Below are positions 46,268 through 55,845 of a DNA stretch of 64,000 nucleotides, piece after piece (position 1 is the stretch's first letter; every line of letters begins with the position of its first letter). The position numbers and the translations under genes were made by a program. Source of the DNA: Cephalotrichum gorgonifer (taxonomy: Eukaryota; Ascomycota; Sordariomycetes; Microascales; Microascaceae); the NCBI GenBank assembly GCA_900312665.1, contig ONZQ02000010.1, positions 1,200,278-1,264,277 on the forward strand, read 5' to 3'. The notes under the pieces were generated by a model. That model was not told the origin of the DNA and did no database searches. It was given only the letters and a program-made list of their open reading frames with translations.

Positions 46268-49200
46268 ATGAGCCTCCTACCCCTAGGAGGCTTCCAGCTT
46301 CCCTTTCAGAAGCGCCTTAGCCGCCTCTACAATGACACCAAGAAGTCCTCCGAGTTCGTCAAGGAGCCCGTCCAGAACGCCGAGGACCCGGAGATGAAGG
46401 CCCTGCACCGCAAGCTCCGCATCCAGAAGGACCGCCTCGTCACCTGGGGCGTCGAGTGGTCCGACCCCAACCAGCAGTCCGCCGAGATCGACGAGTCGCT
46501 CTCCAAGGCCGGCCTGAGCGAGGTCGTGGGCAGCGTCATGTCCACCATTAAGGATATCCTGGCCGAGGTTGAGCCATTGTGGCAGAGCTACAAGGGGGAT
46601 CCGCTGGGCGGCAGCGGCGGGTCGAAGGATAAGAAGATGGCCGCGAGGGCGTGGGACAGCCGCAGGTTCGAGGACCTGGTGAGGGACCTGACAGCCTCAA
46701 TAGATACCCTCTACGACCTCTCCAGGACCCGGTCGACGGCGATGGCGTTCCGGGGCGGCGGCGGCGGCGCGACGTCGGGGAAGTCGAGCGGCGAGGAGGT
46801 AAAGGTGTACGAGTCCACGCGCATGGAGACGCCCCACCAGATCGACCCCTCCACGCTCACACCCTTGGCCGGCATGCACACCGACTCTCCCCTCGACCTC
46901 TCGCGCACCCCGGAGAGGAACATAGTGTTCATGAGCAAGCAGGCCTTCGCGGAACTCAATCCCACCGGCACCTGGGCGCCGCTCCTCCTTGAGTTCGCCA
47001 CCTTCGACTCTATCTACTCCACCACGGGCATCATGCCCCCAATGGCCCGCTTCGAGAAGCTCTCCGCCGGCCTCCAGTGCGACCCGCAGAGGTCGCCCGG
47101 CACGTGGACCGGCCTGCCGCGCCTCCTGGGGTACTTCGAGGACATGGAGCGCTCGAGGCTGGGGCTCGTGTACCAGTTCCCGCCGGCCTTCAGCCCCGTG
47201 TCGTTCCCGGGCCGGACGAGGAGGGCGGAGACGCGCTTCGTCACGCTGAGGGACCTGCTGTCGAGGCCGGACTACGAGCCGAGACTCGAGGCTAAGTTTA
47301 GGCTGGCGCATAACCTTGCGAATACCGTGTTCGACATGCACACCAGGGGCGTCACGCACGGGAACTTGGTCGACGGGTCCGTGGCCTTCTGCACGGCGTC
47401 TCCCAGTGACAGTGGGGAGGAAGGGGAGCCGGATGTGAGGAGGCCGCTGGTCACGTCGTTTGACTTGTTCCCCGACACCCCGTCCGATCAGTCCTCTGCG
47501 GCTCTGCACCCGCTGTTCCACCACCCTCTCGACCCATATGTCACGCAGGTCTCGCCGCTCGCGGGGCGCTCGGACCTCCGCGTGCTGGACCTGTACTCGC
47601 TAGCGATGATCCTGCTATCGATAGGCATGTGGACCAGTGTCGAGAATCTGGTGTCCGATCCGAGCAACGCTTCTCCCATGTCTGAGTCCGTGCTGGACAA
47701 GCTCGCCATCCGTTGCGGGACGCTTTACATGAAGGCGGTGGAGCGGTGCTGGAACGCTGTGGAGGACGAGCTCTCCGGGCGCGGCACGGGGGAGGAAGTA
47801 CTCGTGAGCGTGCAGGGGCACGTCAGCCGGTGTCTCGAGGCGTGCTGCATCGTCGACGGGGTGAACGCGTTTGCGGAGCGCGCGAGGGACGAAGAGCAGG
47901 ACGTACTGGGCCGGCCGCGGGACGTTCCGAGCGCCTCGGGCGAGCGGGCATTTAAGATGCCGGGGGCGTTTGTGGACGAGCACGCGGACGTGAACGAGGA
48001 AGAGGATGCGGGGATAGATGAGGCGCTGGCGGTAGTTCAGCTCGAGGAGCAGCGTATGGCCACGTCGCCGACCATGCTCTTCCGGGTGCCCGATCTCCCG
48101 CCGGTCGAGGGGGCGCAGAGCCGTGCGGCTGAGATCGCGGAGAAGCGCGCGAGGCTGAGGGAGATTTCAGAGCGGAGGGCAGCGCGGCAGAGGAGTACGA
48201 CGGGCGAGGACTCGCCTGTGACCAGTCTCCTGTTAAAGGCCGAGAGTTCAACTGAGAGGAGGGCGGGGCCCGCTCCGGGACTGATGGTGCAGCAGGCTAA
48301 GCCCGCGCTGCCGCAGGTTTCCCGCCAGGTCGCAAGGATGGGCGCCAGGACGGCGCGTTTCAACCCTACAGCATCCCCGGCGCCACAGCCGGAGGCTCCA
48401 CGCGAGGCGGGCGACGCGCTTGCGCACGCCAAGCCCGTGGCACGGCATCACGACCCTTACATTGTCAGCGAGAAAGCCCAGGAGGTAACACCAGTCGAGA
48501 ACCTCCCGGAACCCAAGCGCGAGAAGATGCGGCTGTACCCGCAGGTCGAGATCCCGCCCGAGGCCATCGACAAGTGGAACAAGGTCGTGATGCCGAGCAT
48601 CAACGCGGCGCTCCGCCAGTTCTACCGCAAGCACCCGGAGTCGGTCGAGATCTCCCTCGAGGCCATCGGGCCATCGGCACAGGCGACGAAGCCTACCGTC
48701 CTAGTGGTGTGCACCTCCGTCGGCAAGGTGAAGAGCATCCTGAACCGCAAGATGGCCGACCTGTTTGACGGATCGACGGCGGAGTTTGGACTCAGGGTCT
48801 GCCGGGGCAAGGTCGTCCGCTCGAGGGGGGACACGGTGCCCGCGAATGTGGAGTACCAGGAGCGGCCGGGAAACGGGGCGAGCATCGGTGCGTGGGTCGG
48901 ATACGATCACCTCCCGCCCGTGAGCTTCGGCGGGCTGGTGATTGTGGATGACCGGCCATACGGGATGACGGTGCACCATATGATTGACGACCCGGACTCC
49001 CCCGAGCAGGGATCCCCGCCGCTGAGGTCGATGGCGCACGGGTACGAGGAGTCGGACGGGGAGAGCGAGAGCGAGAGCGAGGGGTACGCGTGTGAGTTTT
49101 CGGACGACGAGGACGACGACGAGGAGTACTCGGACACTGAGCCTACCAGTGACGAGGAGGAGGAGGAGTTCACCGAACCGGGGGACATTCCGGGCGTGGA

Positions 49201-50173
49201 ACCGGGGTGCGGGGACGGGTATATCATCACGCAGCCCGCGTTTGACGACGTCGACGAGGGGTTCTATCCGGCGCGGGAGTCCGCGGCCGAGGACCACGTC
49301 GACAGCTTCGGGCTGGGGACACTGTACGCCTCGAGCGGGATCCGGAGGAGGGAGGAGAACGGGCTGATTCACGAGGTGGACTGGGCGCTGTTTGAATTTA
49401 GCGGCGAGCGGCGGCCGGAGCAGAACCTCATGCCCAGGGTGGGGGGGAGGGGGAAGGGGAAGGGCAAGGGGAAGCGGGAGAAGGGGAAGGGCGCCACGTG
49501 TCCTACGACCATCGCGTCGACCGACTCCCTCCCGGGGCTGGAGGTGCAGTGCGTCGCGAGGACGAGCGGCGCGCAGACGGGGAGGATCCACAACTCGCTC
49601 ACGAGCGTCAAGATCTACGGGCGCACGACGCCGAGCCACACGTACCAGGTCTCGGGCGAGGGGAGCGGCGACCACGAGGGTAAGGGAGGCAGGAAGCTGG
49701 GGATGCCTGGGGACAGCGGGGCGTGGCTCGTGGACGTGGAGGGGAGGGTCTGCGGGCACGTGCTGGCGTGGAGCCAGCGGAAGAGGGTTGCGTATATTTG
49801 TCCGATGGACGTGCTGCTGCTCGACATCGCGGAGAGGCTGGGGGCCTGCGAGGTGAGGCTCCCCGGCGGGGAGGCGGTGGTGTCGCTTGACGCTTCGTGG
49901 GAGGGGCTGGTGGGGGGCGTCGAGAGGTTGGCGGTGGAGGAGTGGGCGGGCAGGGGCGTCGCGAGGAGTCGGGCGGCGGCAGTGGAGCGCTCGGCGCCGG
50001 CGACGACTGAGGCACAGGGGGGAGAGAAGGCGGTGGAGAGCGTGGGTGCGGGGGAGGTGAGGGACGTCGAGGTGGGTGTTGGGGTTGATTTACCGATGTC
50101 GTACCTGTCTGAGAAGGTGGAGGAGAAGAGTGTGGCGGGGTGTCCTGTTGTTTGCGTCGAGACGGCGGGTTAG
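46268..50173 (+). CDS. HeLo-like / pseudokinase / trypsin-fold fusion protein
   Basis: A single uninterrupted frame of 1301 aa. Residues 1-160 are helical and contain LHRKLRIQKDRLVTWGVEW, the core pattern of fungal HeLo (prion-inhibition/propagation) domains, though the usual hydrophobic N-terminal helix is weak. Residues about 235-540 form a kinase-like domain of the type paired with HeLo domains (RLLGYFEDMERSRLGLVYQFPP). The catalytic loop is HGNL at 364-367 instead of HRD, and the DFG site reads SFD, so it is probably inactive. Residues 540-770 are disordered. A chymotrypsin-like protease fold follows: His in GMTVHHM (903/904), Asp in EVDWALFEF (1038) and Ser in PGDSGAWLVD (1150). It is interrupted by an acidic insert and a Gly/Lys run (GGRGKGKGKGKREKGKG). 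The likely role is a cell-death or immune effector; this is inference from domains. Confidence 0.75.
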   Translation: MSLLPLGGFQLPFQKRLSRLYNDTKKSSEFVKEPVQNAEDPEMKALHRKLRIQKDRLVTWGVEWSDPNQQSAEIDESLSKAGLSEVVGSVMSTIKDILAEVEPLWQSYKGDPLGGSGGSKDKKMAARAWDSRRFEDLVRDLTASIDTLYDLSRTRSTAMAFRGGGGGATSGKSSGEEVKVYESTRMETPHQIDPSTLTPLAGMHTDSPLDLSRTPERNIVFMSKQAFAELNPTGTWAPLLLEFATFDSIYSTTGIMPPMARFEKLSAGLQCDPQRSPGTWTGLPRLLGYFEDMERSRLGLVYQFPPAFSPVSFPGRTRRAETRFVTLRDLLSRPDYEPRLEAKFRLAHNLANTVFDMHTRGVTHGNLVDGSVAFCTASPSDSGEEGEPDVRRPLVTSFDLFPDTPSDQSSAALHPLFHHPLDPYVTQVSPLAGRSDLRVLDLYSLAMILLSIGMWTSVENLVSDPSNASPMSESVLDKLAIRCGTLYMKAVERCWNAVEDELSGRGTGEEVLVSVQGHVSRCLEACCIVDGVNAFAERARDEEQDVLGRPRDVPSASGERAFKMPGAFVDEHADVNEEEDAGIDEALAVVQLEEQRMATSPTMLFRVPDLPPVEGAQSRAAEIAEKRARLREISERRAARQRSTTGEDSPVTSLLLKAESSTERRAGPAPGLMVQQAKPALPQVSRQVARMGARTARFNPTASPAPQPEAPREAGDALAHAKPVARHHDPYIVSEKAQEVTPVENLPEPKREKMRLYPQVEIPPEAIDKWNKVVMPSINAALRQFYRKHPESVEISLEAIGPSAQATKPTVLVVCTSVGKVKSILNRKMADLFDGSTAEFGLRVCRGKVVRSRGDTVPANVEYQERPGNGASIGAWVGYDHLPPVSFGGLVIVDDRPYGMTVHHMIDDPDSPEQGSPPLRSMAHGYEESDGESESESEGYACEFSDDEDDDEEYSDTEPTSDEEEEEFTEPGDIPGVEPGCGDGYIITQPAFDDVDEGFYPARESAAEDHVDSFGLGTLYASSGIRRREENGLIHEVDWALFEFSGERRPEQNLMPRVGGRGKGKGKGKREKGKGATCPTTIASTDSLPGLEVQCVARTSGAQTGRIHNSLTSVKIYGRTTPSHTYQVSGEGSGDHEGKGGRKLGMPGDSGAWLVDVEGRVCGHVLAWSQRKRVAYICPMDVLLLDIAERLGACEVRLPGGEAVVSLDASWEGLVGGVERLAVEEWAGRGVARSRAAAVERSAPATTEAQGGEKAVESVGAGEVRDVEVGVGVDLPMSYLSEKVEEKSVAGCPVVCVETAG

Positions 50174-50595
50174 GGGGGAGCCCGGGGTAGGGATAGGAGT
50201 AGAGATAGGGGCTAGGGAAAGGGGGAAAGCAGTTCGTTGTATGAGATTTTCTTTCTTTGTTTAGATACCATTTTCTTTTGTTTCCAGTTCTGATTAGCAT
50301 TCAGATTGATATCTCGAATTAGAAACTTCATAAAACTTAATCTTAGCTCTCGTGCTTGTGTCGGCATTGGTGCTTGTCCCCTGGTCTCACTCCAGCTCTG
50401 CCCGCCAACCTTGTTTACCCTCTAGTTCCTTAGTTGTCTACTCATAGCATGTACTGTACTCGCTCTCCATTTCTCTATCCTGGTATCCTAATCGCCCACT
50501 CAGCAAAACTACATAACATCGTGTCTCTTTCTCTCTCCCAAGCATCGAAGGTTTTTTTCTTCCCCTGCCAAATCTTTTTCTGTCCCGTCTCAGAA
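50174..50595. other. intergenic between convergent 3' ends
   Basis: 422 nt with no gene; 3' UTRs of the HeLo-like gene and Jlp2. Confidence 0.6.
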
Positions 50596-51530
50596 CTACA
50601 TAAAGTCGTCTTCCCAGTCGGAGTTCCTGTCCTGGTTACTCGACATGGCGAGGCCCTCCTCCGTGAACAGGTCGTCGTAGGCGTGATCCTTCTGCCACTT
50701 CTTCTCCTTGTACTCCTGGGCCTTGCGGGCCTCCTCCTTTTTCTGTTTTCGGGGGTGATTCGTTAGTCGCTGTGTCTGCTCATATGTACTCGTGTGGGTC
50801 CCTGGGTTCTTGTGTGCTCTCTTGGAAAATATACCCGCTCTTGCTGCTCCGCGAGCGCCGCCCTCCGCAGGATCTTGTCGCGGTCGTCCTTCTCCTGCTT
50901 CAGGTCTGGCTTGGCCTCGACGCGGGTCTTGTTGAGGCGGTTCACGATGGCGTTTTCCCTCTGGGGGACGAATATCCTCTTGACCTGGGGGGGATGTTAG
51001 TCTCCGTCTCTCCTCTGGGCTCCAAGCCCCTCCATATTTCTTTCTCCCCTCTCTACGCTCCCCTCCTCCTTCTTTCCCTCTCCTTTATGCCGCCCTCCCG
51101 TCTATTTACTTCCTACCCTGCCTCCCCTCTAACCCCCTCCCCACCACACAACTCCCCACCCCTTGTCCTCCTCTCACGGACTCACCTTCTTATTATCATG
51201 GAAGCTGACCTGCCCCACATCCATGCTCCCGTCCTTCTTCAGGTTCGACGCGGGGGTGTATATGATGGCCACGTTGTCCTTCTTGTTCCCCTCGATGGAG
51301 TTCGCCTTCGTCAGCTGCGCCAGGTCGTCGAGCAGCTCGCGCGGCAGGGCGTCCCACGCCTGGTCGTCCGTCATGCGCAGGTACACGTGGGCGCTGGACA
51401 GCTTGTCGACGTGGAACCACACGTCGGTGTCCCATGCATACTTTATGAGCTCCTCATTCTCGAACTTGTCCTTGCCTACGTAGAGCTTGGAGGGGGGGTC
51501 GGTGGCTGTCGAGGTGTGGTAGTAGACCAT
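50596..51530 (-). CDS. JLP2: Jlp2/CCDC25 ortholog (NFACT-R domain)
   Basis: Exons 51530-51186, 50984-50835 and 50742-50596 give 213 aa, all phase 0, close to human CCDC25 (208 aa). The NFACT-R (RNA-binding, DUF814) domain occupies the first about 115 residues: MVYYHTST at the start, KLYVGKDKFENEELIKYAW, then DVWFHVDKLSSAHVYLRM. A basic coiled coil follows (KEEARKAQEYKEKKW), and the protein ends with an acidic tip (SDWEDDFM). The family is conserved from yeast to man; NFACT-R proteins are linked to ribosome-associated or nucleic-acid binding, and mammalian CCDC25 has been reported to sense extracellular DNA. The ATG at 51530 is chosen because the domain starts there; the frame stays open upstream without domain content. 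Confidence 0.95.
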
Positions 51531-52069
51531 TGGTTCGGCTTTCGGAGGTTTGCGCTCGCTGTGTTGGGACGGTTCGGCGGGTTTCGGGGGTTGGGGGTTG
51601 GGGGAGGGATCGCTATTTTGGTGTGGTGTGTCGTTCTGGGGCGCAGATGTTGAGGGAGAGAGCAATGAGTAGGCGGGTGAAAACGGTCTGGAGGCACGGC
51701 ACATGTCAAGGGTTCTGGTGCGATTATTTTGGCGGGGGAGCAAAAGCACTTAAAGTTGTCATGGCGGGGTATGTCCCCACCCTGTGCCATACCATTCATT
51801 GGCCGACACACCGGCCGACACCGAGACTTCAGGTGGGCCGTGCATCGTGCGTCTCAGTGGAGTAAGTATGTACATACTCTCCGTGCCTTCCTCATATGGC
51901 TGCTTCATCTCGGGATCCTCCTCTCCTAAGATCTTGGCTTCTTGGCTTCTTGGCTTTCGTCACACGTGGAGACGACGACACCTCATCCGAATCTGTGTCT
52001 ACATTCATCACGTCTATCGAGTCCATCTCGCCATCGGACCTCCAACACACACCCCAAACACAAAAATGT
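51531..52069. other. intergenic, Jlp2 promoter side
   Basis: 539 nt between two minus-strand genes: the Jlp2 5' region and the 3' side of the oxygenase. No gene seen. Confidence 0.5.
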
Positions 52070-53017
52070 CTACTCCATCCCTTCCCTCCCCTCCTTCTCT
52101 GTCACCTCCTTGCTCACCATCTCCTCCCACGCGTCCTTGCCCACATACTGCTTCGGCCAAATATTCATCGCAGTCTTCACCCCGTCCGTGACCGGCAGCC
52201 CCGCATGCCTCGTCCTCCCATCCCCAGTCCCGTTCGCAAACAGGTTCACCCAGAACAGCGCGTTCCCGGCCACCGGCCTAAACGCCAGCCCGCCCTCCTC
52301 GTGCGCCCTCCAGGGGAACCTCCCCTCCGCCGCCCTCTCCTGCGGCGCCACGTCCCGGACGTGCGGGAAGTACGTCTCGCCGCCCTCGCACCCGTCCTCC
52401 AGCACGGCGAAGAAGCTCGCGGGCCGGTTCCACCTCCTGTCCCTACCCCTCTCGCCGTCCGCCATCGACCGCTGCGGCCGCGGGTACCAGTCGTGGTGCA
52501 GGTCGAACTTCTGGCCCGGCCTGTACCGCACCAGCTGTGGCGCCCCGATGTCGTCCCTCCCGGGCGCGTGCATCGTGCCCATGAAGGCCTCGGCGCGCGA
52601 GAGCACGCACTGCACGGCGTCCGAGGAGAGGGGGAGCGCGGCGCTCCATGAGGTGCGCGAGGTATCTTTGGTCGAGCGGCCGCGCTTCGTGGTCGTGGAG
52701 GGCTTGAAGAGGTCGGCGCCGAGGGAGAGGAGGGTGGAGATCTCGGTCGGGGAGAGGAAGTCGTGGATGTAGATGACGAGGGGCTCGGTCGAGACGATCT
52801 GCGTGGTGTACGGGTGCGCCGAGCAGACGAAGGGTGCAAGGGCGGCACCGGTGGCGGTGGTGGTGTTAGTGGTGGCGGGTGGCCAGAGGGATGACTCGAG
52901 GTGCGTGAGGGGGGAGAGGACGGAGGTGCGGAGGGTGGTGAAGGGGGAGGGGGTCATGGCGAGAAGGGCGACGGCTATGCCGGCCGAAAAGGTGGCGGCC
53001 GTGCTGGTCCAAGCCAT
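52070..53017 (-). CDS. prolyl 4-hydroxylase-like 2-oxoglutarate/Fe(II) oxygenase
   Basis: A single exon of 315 aa. Residues about 6-22 are a hydrophobic signal anchor (AATFSAGIAVALLAM), so the protein is probably membrane-tethered in the secretory pathway. The double-stranded beta-helix carries the iron triad as H174-x-D176 (in FDLHHDWYP) and H271 (in GRTRHAGLPV), with Lys281 as the likely 2-oxoglutarate anchor ten residues later. The Gly-Gly-Glu-Thr-Tyr-Phe-Pro segment is typical of P4H alpha-subunit catalytic domains. Fungal members of this group lack a peptide-binding domain, and their substrates are mostly unknown. The length is normal for the group. The ATG at 53017 is used because the anchor begins there. 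Confidence 0.92.
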   Translation of the reverse strand: MAWTSTAATFSAGIAVALLAMTPSPFTTLRTSVLSPLTHLESSLWPPATTNTTTATGAALAPFVCSAHPYTTQIVSTEPLVIYIHDFLSPTEISTLLSLGADLFKPSTTTKRGRSTKDTSRTSWSAALPLSSDAVQCVLSRAEAFMGTMHAPGRDDIGAPQLVRYRPGQKFDLHHDWYPRPQRSMADGERGRDRRWNRPASFFAVLEDGCEGGETYFPHVRDVAPQERAAEGRFPWRAHEEGGLAFRPVAGNALFWVNLFANGTGDGRTRHAGLPVTDGVKTAMNIWPKQYVGKDAWEEMVSKEVTEKEGREGME

Positions 53018-54316
53018 CTTGTGATTCTATGCTTCTTACAGAGGAGTCGCTGCGATGGAAGGTAAGGTTCGCTGTGTGACTGGTGTGCTTCACGCCGATT
53101 CAGACCAACAGATGGACAAGTGGAGAGTTTAGGTGACCAGTCCCCTCTCCACTCCCTTCCCCTCCTTTCCAAGAGAACATGACACAATCCGTTCTCATCC
53201 CAATAAACCCACAAGATCTGAACCAGACGACTGTCCTTCTCTCCTCTCTCCTCTCCTCATACCACCCCCCTCCCCCATAACCTGTCAGAACCACTTCGTT
53301 TAATTTGCTTTAATCCCCAAACATGGTGGCCCAATAATTCCCTGATGTATGAAGAGTATTAACACACCCCGGTCCCCCCGACCAACACGGGGGCGGGCGC
53401 CGGCGATGGGTACTCGGGCGAGCCGTGTCCGAGAAATAAAACCCACTTGGTGGGTTTCACACGGCCATGTTTGGTGGAACTCACGGGGGTCGAATATATT
53501 GCCCCTGCTACGCTATAGAGTACAATCGTCTGAGCTTTCGGGATATTACCCGCTCCGAGGCGGAGCATTTTCGTCCGGGCTTGGCCTACCGAAACGGGTA
53601 AGGGGGAGGAGGTTAAATGCGATAAGTGGGGTTTTTCGCCTCGGGCGGCTTTAGGCCTACCGGGGGAGTTGGGTTTGAATGGTGCCTTTAGCCATTGCGC
53701 GGGCCTTGCCGTTATTTTCTTGGAGAGGCTGAAGTTTGGAAACGCCTTGGCGCGCGGGCGAGAAAAGTGGGCGGAGGACGCCCACTGCGGCCGAGAGATG
53801 AGCACCAGGCCGGTTATATTCTATCCGACTAGGGCCAAACGGGTTGTAAGTGCTTCTGCTCCGCTATCGTACATATGGGGAGAAAGGAAAGACAAGGAAG
53901 GGACAGGTATGGCCGGGGGAGGCCCGGAGAGCAGCCGATACCGCAACTGAACGCCCGCCCCCTTCTCCCCCCACACTCGGCCATTCCCAACCCGGAGGCT
54001 TTTCTTTGCCCCTCGCACCATAGGGACCCGAGTGCTCGCCGACAGCTTTTCCCTGTAAAAGCTCCACATCCAATGAGCAGGCCCTCCCCGCGAGGGCTAC
54101 GGGATCCGCAGATATGGATACCGCTATTGTACATGAGTAGACCAAAAAATTACAGGCAACTCACCGCAGCATTGCGCGCGCGGGCTCCCAGGAGCCCACC
54201 CAGGGGGGCGCCGGCGCAAAAGCCCGGCTTCCCCGGCTTGAGCTTTTTCCCTTTTCCCGGCCGGACACGCCCCCTGTGAAAGGACGGCAAAGAACTGAAG
54301 CGGACTAGCAGGGTGC
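53018..54316. other. intergenic, no gene recognised
   Basis: 1.3 kb with the oxygenase promoter on the left. Several short overlapping frames at 53800-54150 have no recognisable content. Confidence 0.5.
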
Positions 54317-55351
54317 TCAACCCTGACTCTGCCTCGCACGTTTCCGTGCGCTGCCGTGCGGCTGCATCCTCTCGCGGCTGTCCCGCCTGACCTTTTCGTC
54401 GAGGACGCGGGCTGTTTAGGGACACCTGTTAGTTTCCTACTTTCCAAGTTTTCAAGTTCTGCTCCCTTCCCCACAACTCCTCCCCAACCCCACCCCCCTC
54501 CAATATGAAGGGGGATAGGGACGGGAGAATAAGAGAGAACGGGAACAAGGGGACCCCAAAAAAAACTTACTGAGCACGTCGTACCCGAACTGCGGGAACT
54601 CCAAACACAGCCCCCTGAACTCGTCCTCCGCCTCGGACCGCAACACATGCGACCTCGTGGCCCAGAACTGCGCCACCGGCGCCCTGACGCTCCTGTCGTC
54701 CGCCGTCGTGTGCCCGTACACGTACCTCGCGTACGCGATCTCCCCTCCGGCCGTCGAGTCCACGCAGTGGATCTTGGACGTCGCCAGCACCTTGAGGTCC
54801 GGGAGCCCGAACTTTGACGCGAGCGTGTAGACGCGCGCGTGGCGCAGCAGCTGGGCGCCGTCCTCGTCCACCGTCGTCTCGAGGGCCGGGTCCGGCTCTA
54901 GTACGCGCTGGCCGGGGAGCTTCTTGGGGAAGTAGTCGCCCGTGTAGAGGTATTCGAGGAAGCAGCCGACGGCGTCGATGTTCTCCTCGCCCAGGTCGAT
55001 CTGCCGCGCCGCGCTCCCGTCTTCCGCGAAGGCCGCGAAGGCCGCGAGGGCGTCGCGGAAGTATGGGCTCTTAGATAGGAGGGCCTGGTGGGCCGATAGG
55101 AGGACGGGCTCGGCGTCCGCCGCGCTGCGCACGAGGAGTGTAACGATGGGGCTGGAGAGGTAGCTGAGGTATGTCGCGCGGTTGACCTTTTCCACCTCCG
55201 TCTCAGCGGCGGGGGCCACCTCCTCGGAGGGCGCCTCCGCGACGGCGAGCTCGGTAGGGGCGCTCGAGTCCGCGGCGGTGGTGTCGACCATTTCAGTGTC
55301 GGGGGCCACCTCGGCCGGGGTGGAATCTTCGATGTCGATCATTGGAGGCAT
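54317..55351 (-). CDS. BTB/POZ-domain protein
   Basis: Exons 55351-54571 and 54411-54317 give 291 aa; the 159-nt intron has a GTAAGT donor, a CTAAC branch site and an AAACAG acceptor. An acidic Ala/Glu/Thr-rich N-terminus of about 55 residues precedes the BTB fold: a core with LLSAHQALLSKSPYFRDAL, the variable beta strand, AVGCFLEYLYTGDYFP, and VYTLASKFGLPDLKVLA. This is the common fungal BTB-only type. The last exon adds a basic tail (ARKRARQ) that could act as a nuclear signal. BTB domains dimerise and often link substrates to Cullin-3 ligases, but no partner is indicated here. Confidence 0.9.
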
Positions 55352-55845
55352 CGAGAGAGAGAGAGGGCGGAGGGAGCTCAGACGTAAGCTGGTTCGGTGG
55401 TGGTCTCGGGTGTGAAAGTCCGGCGGTCGGGCCGCGCGGGGCCAATGGGTGGGACGCTGGTGCGTGAGGGCGCACTGGCACCTTGATACGTGATGCGCGA
55501 TGCCAATTGGCAGGATGCTGATTAGATTAACAATGGCGGGGACAAGAATAGCGTCATATGTGGTTCGGAGTGGAGTGACCTACTGCCGAGCTTAGCTTCG
55601 GGAGCCAGCCCGTTGGCTCCCGTCGTCACGGCAACGATAGTTGTTAGTGTCAACAGCTGTCTACAGGTGTCAACGGTTACAATTACTCGCGAAGATTGGG
55701 GCTTGTAAGTACCATGGACTCCCCCCTATGGCTGATCTGATGTTATAAGAAAGATTACTCAACTCTGCCCAGCTGTATGCTCCATGTATATTGAGTCGTT
55801 TCCTTATCCCCGGCCATCCATGGCAAGCCCCATCCTCCAACCAAA
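55352..55845. other. intergenic, BTB gene promoter side
   Basis: 494 nt with no gene, separating two minus-strand genes. Confidence 0.5.
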
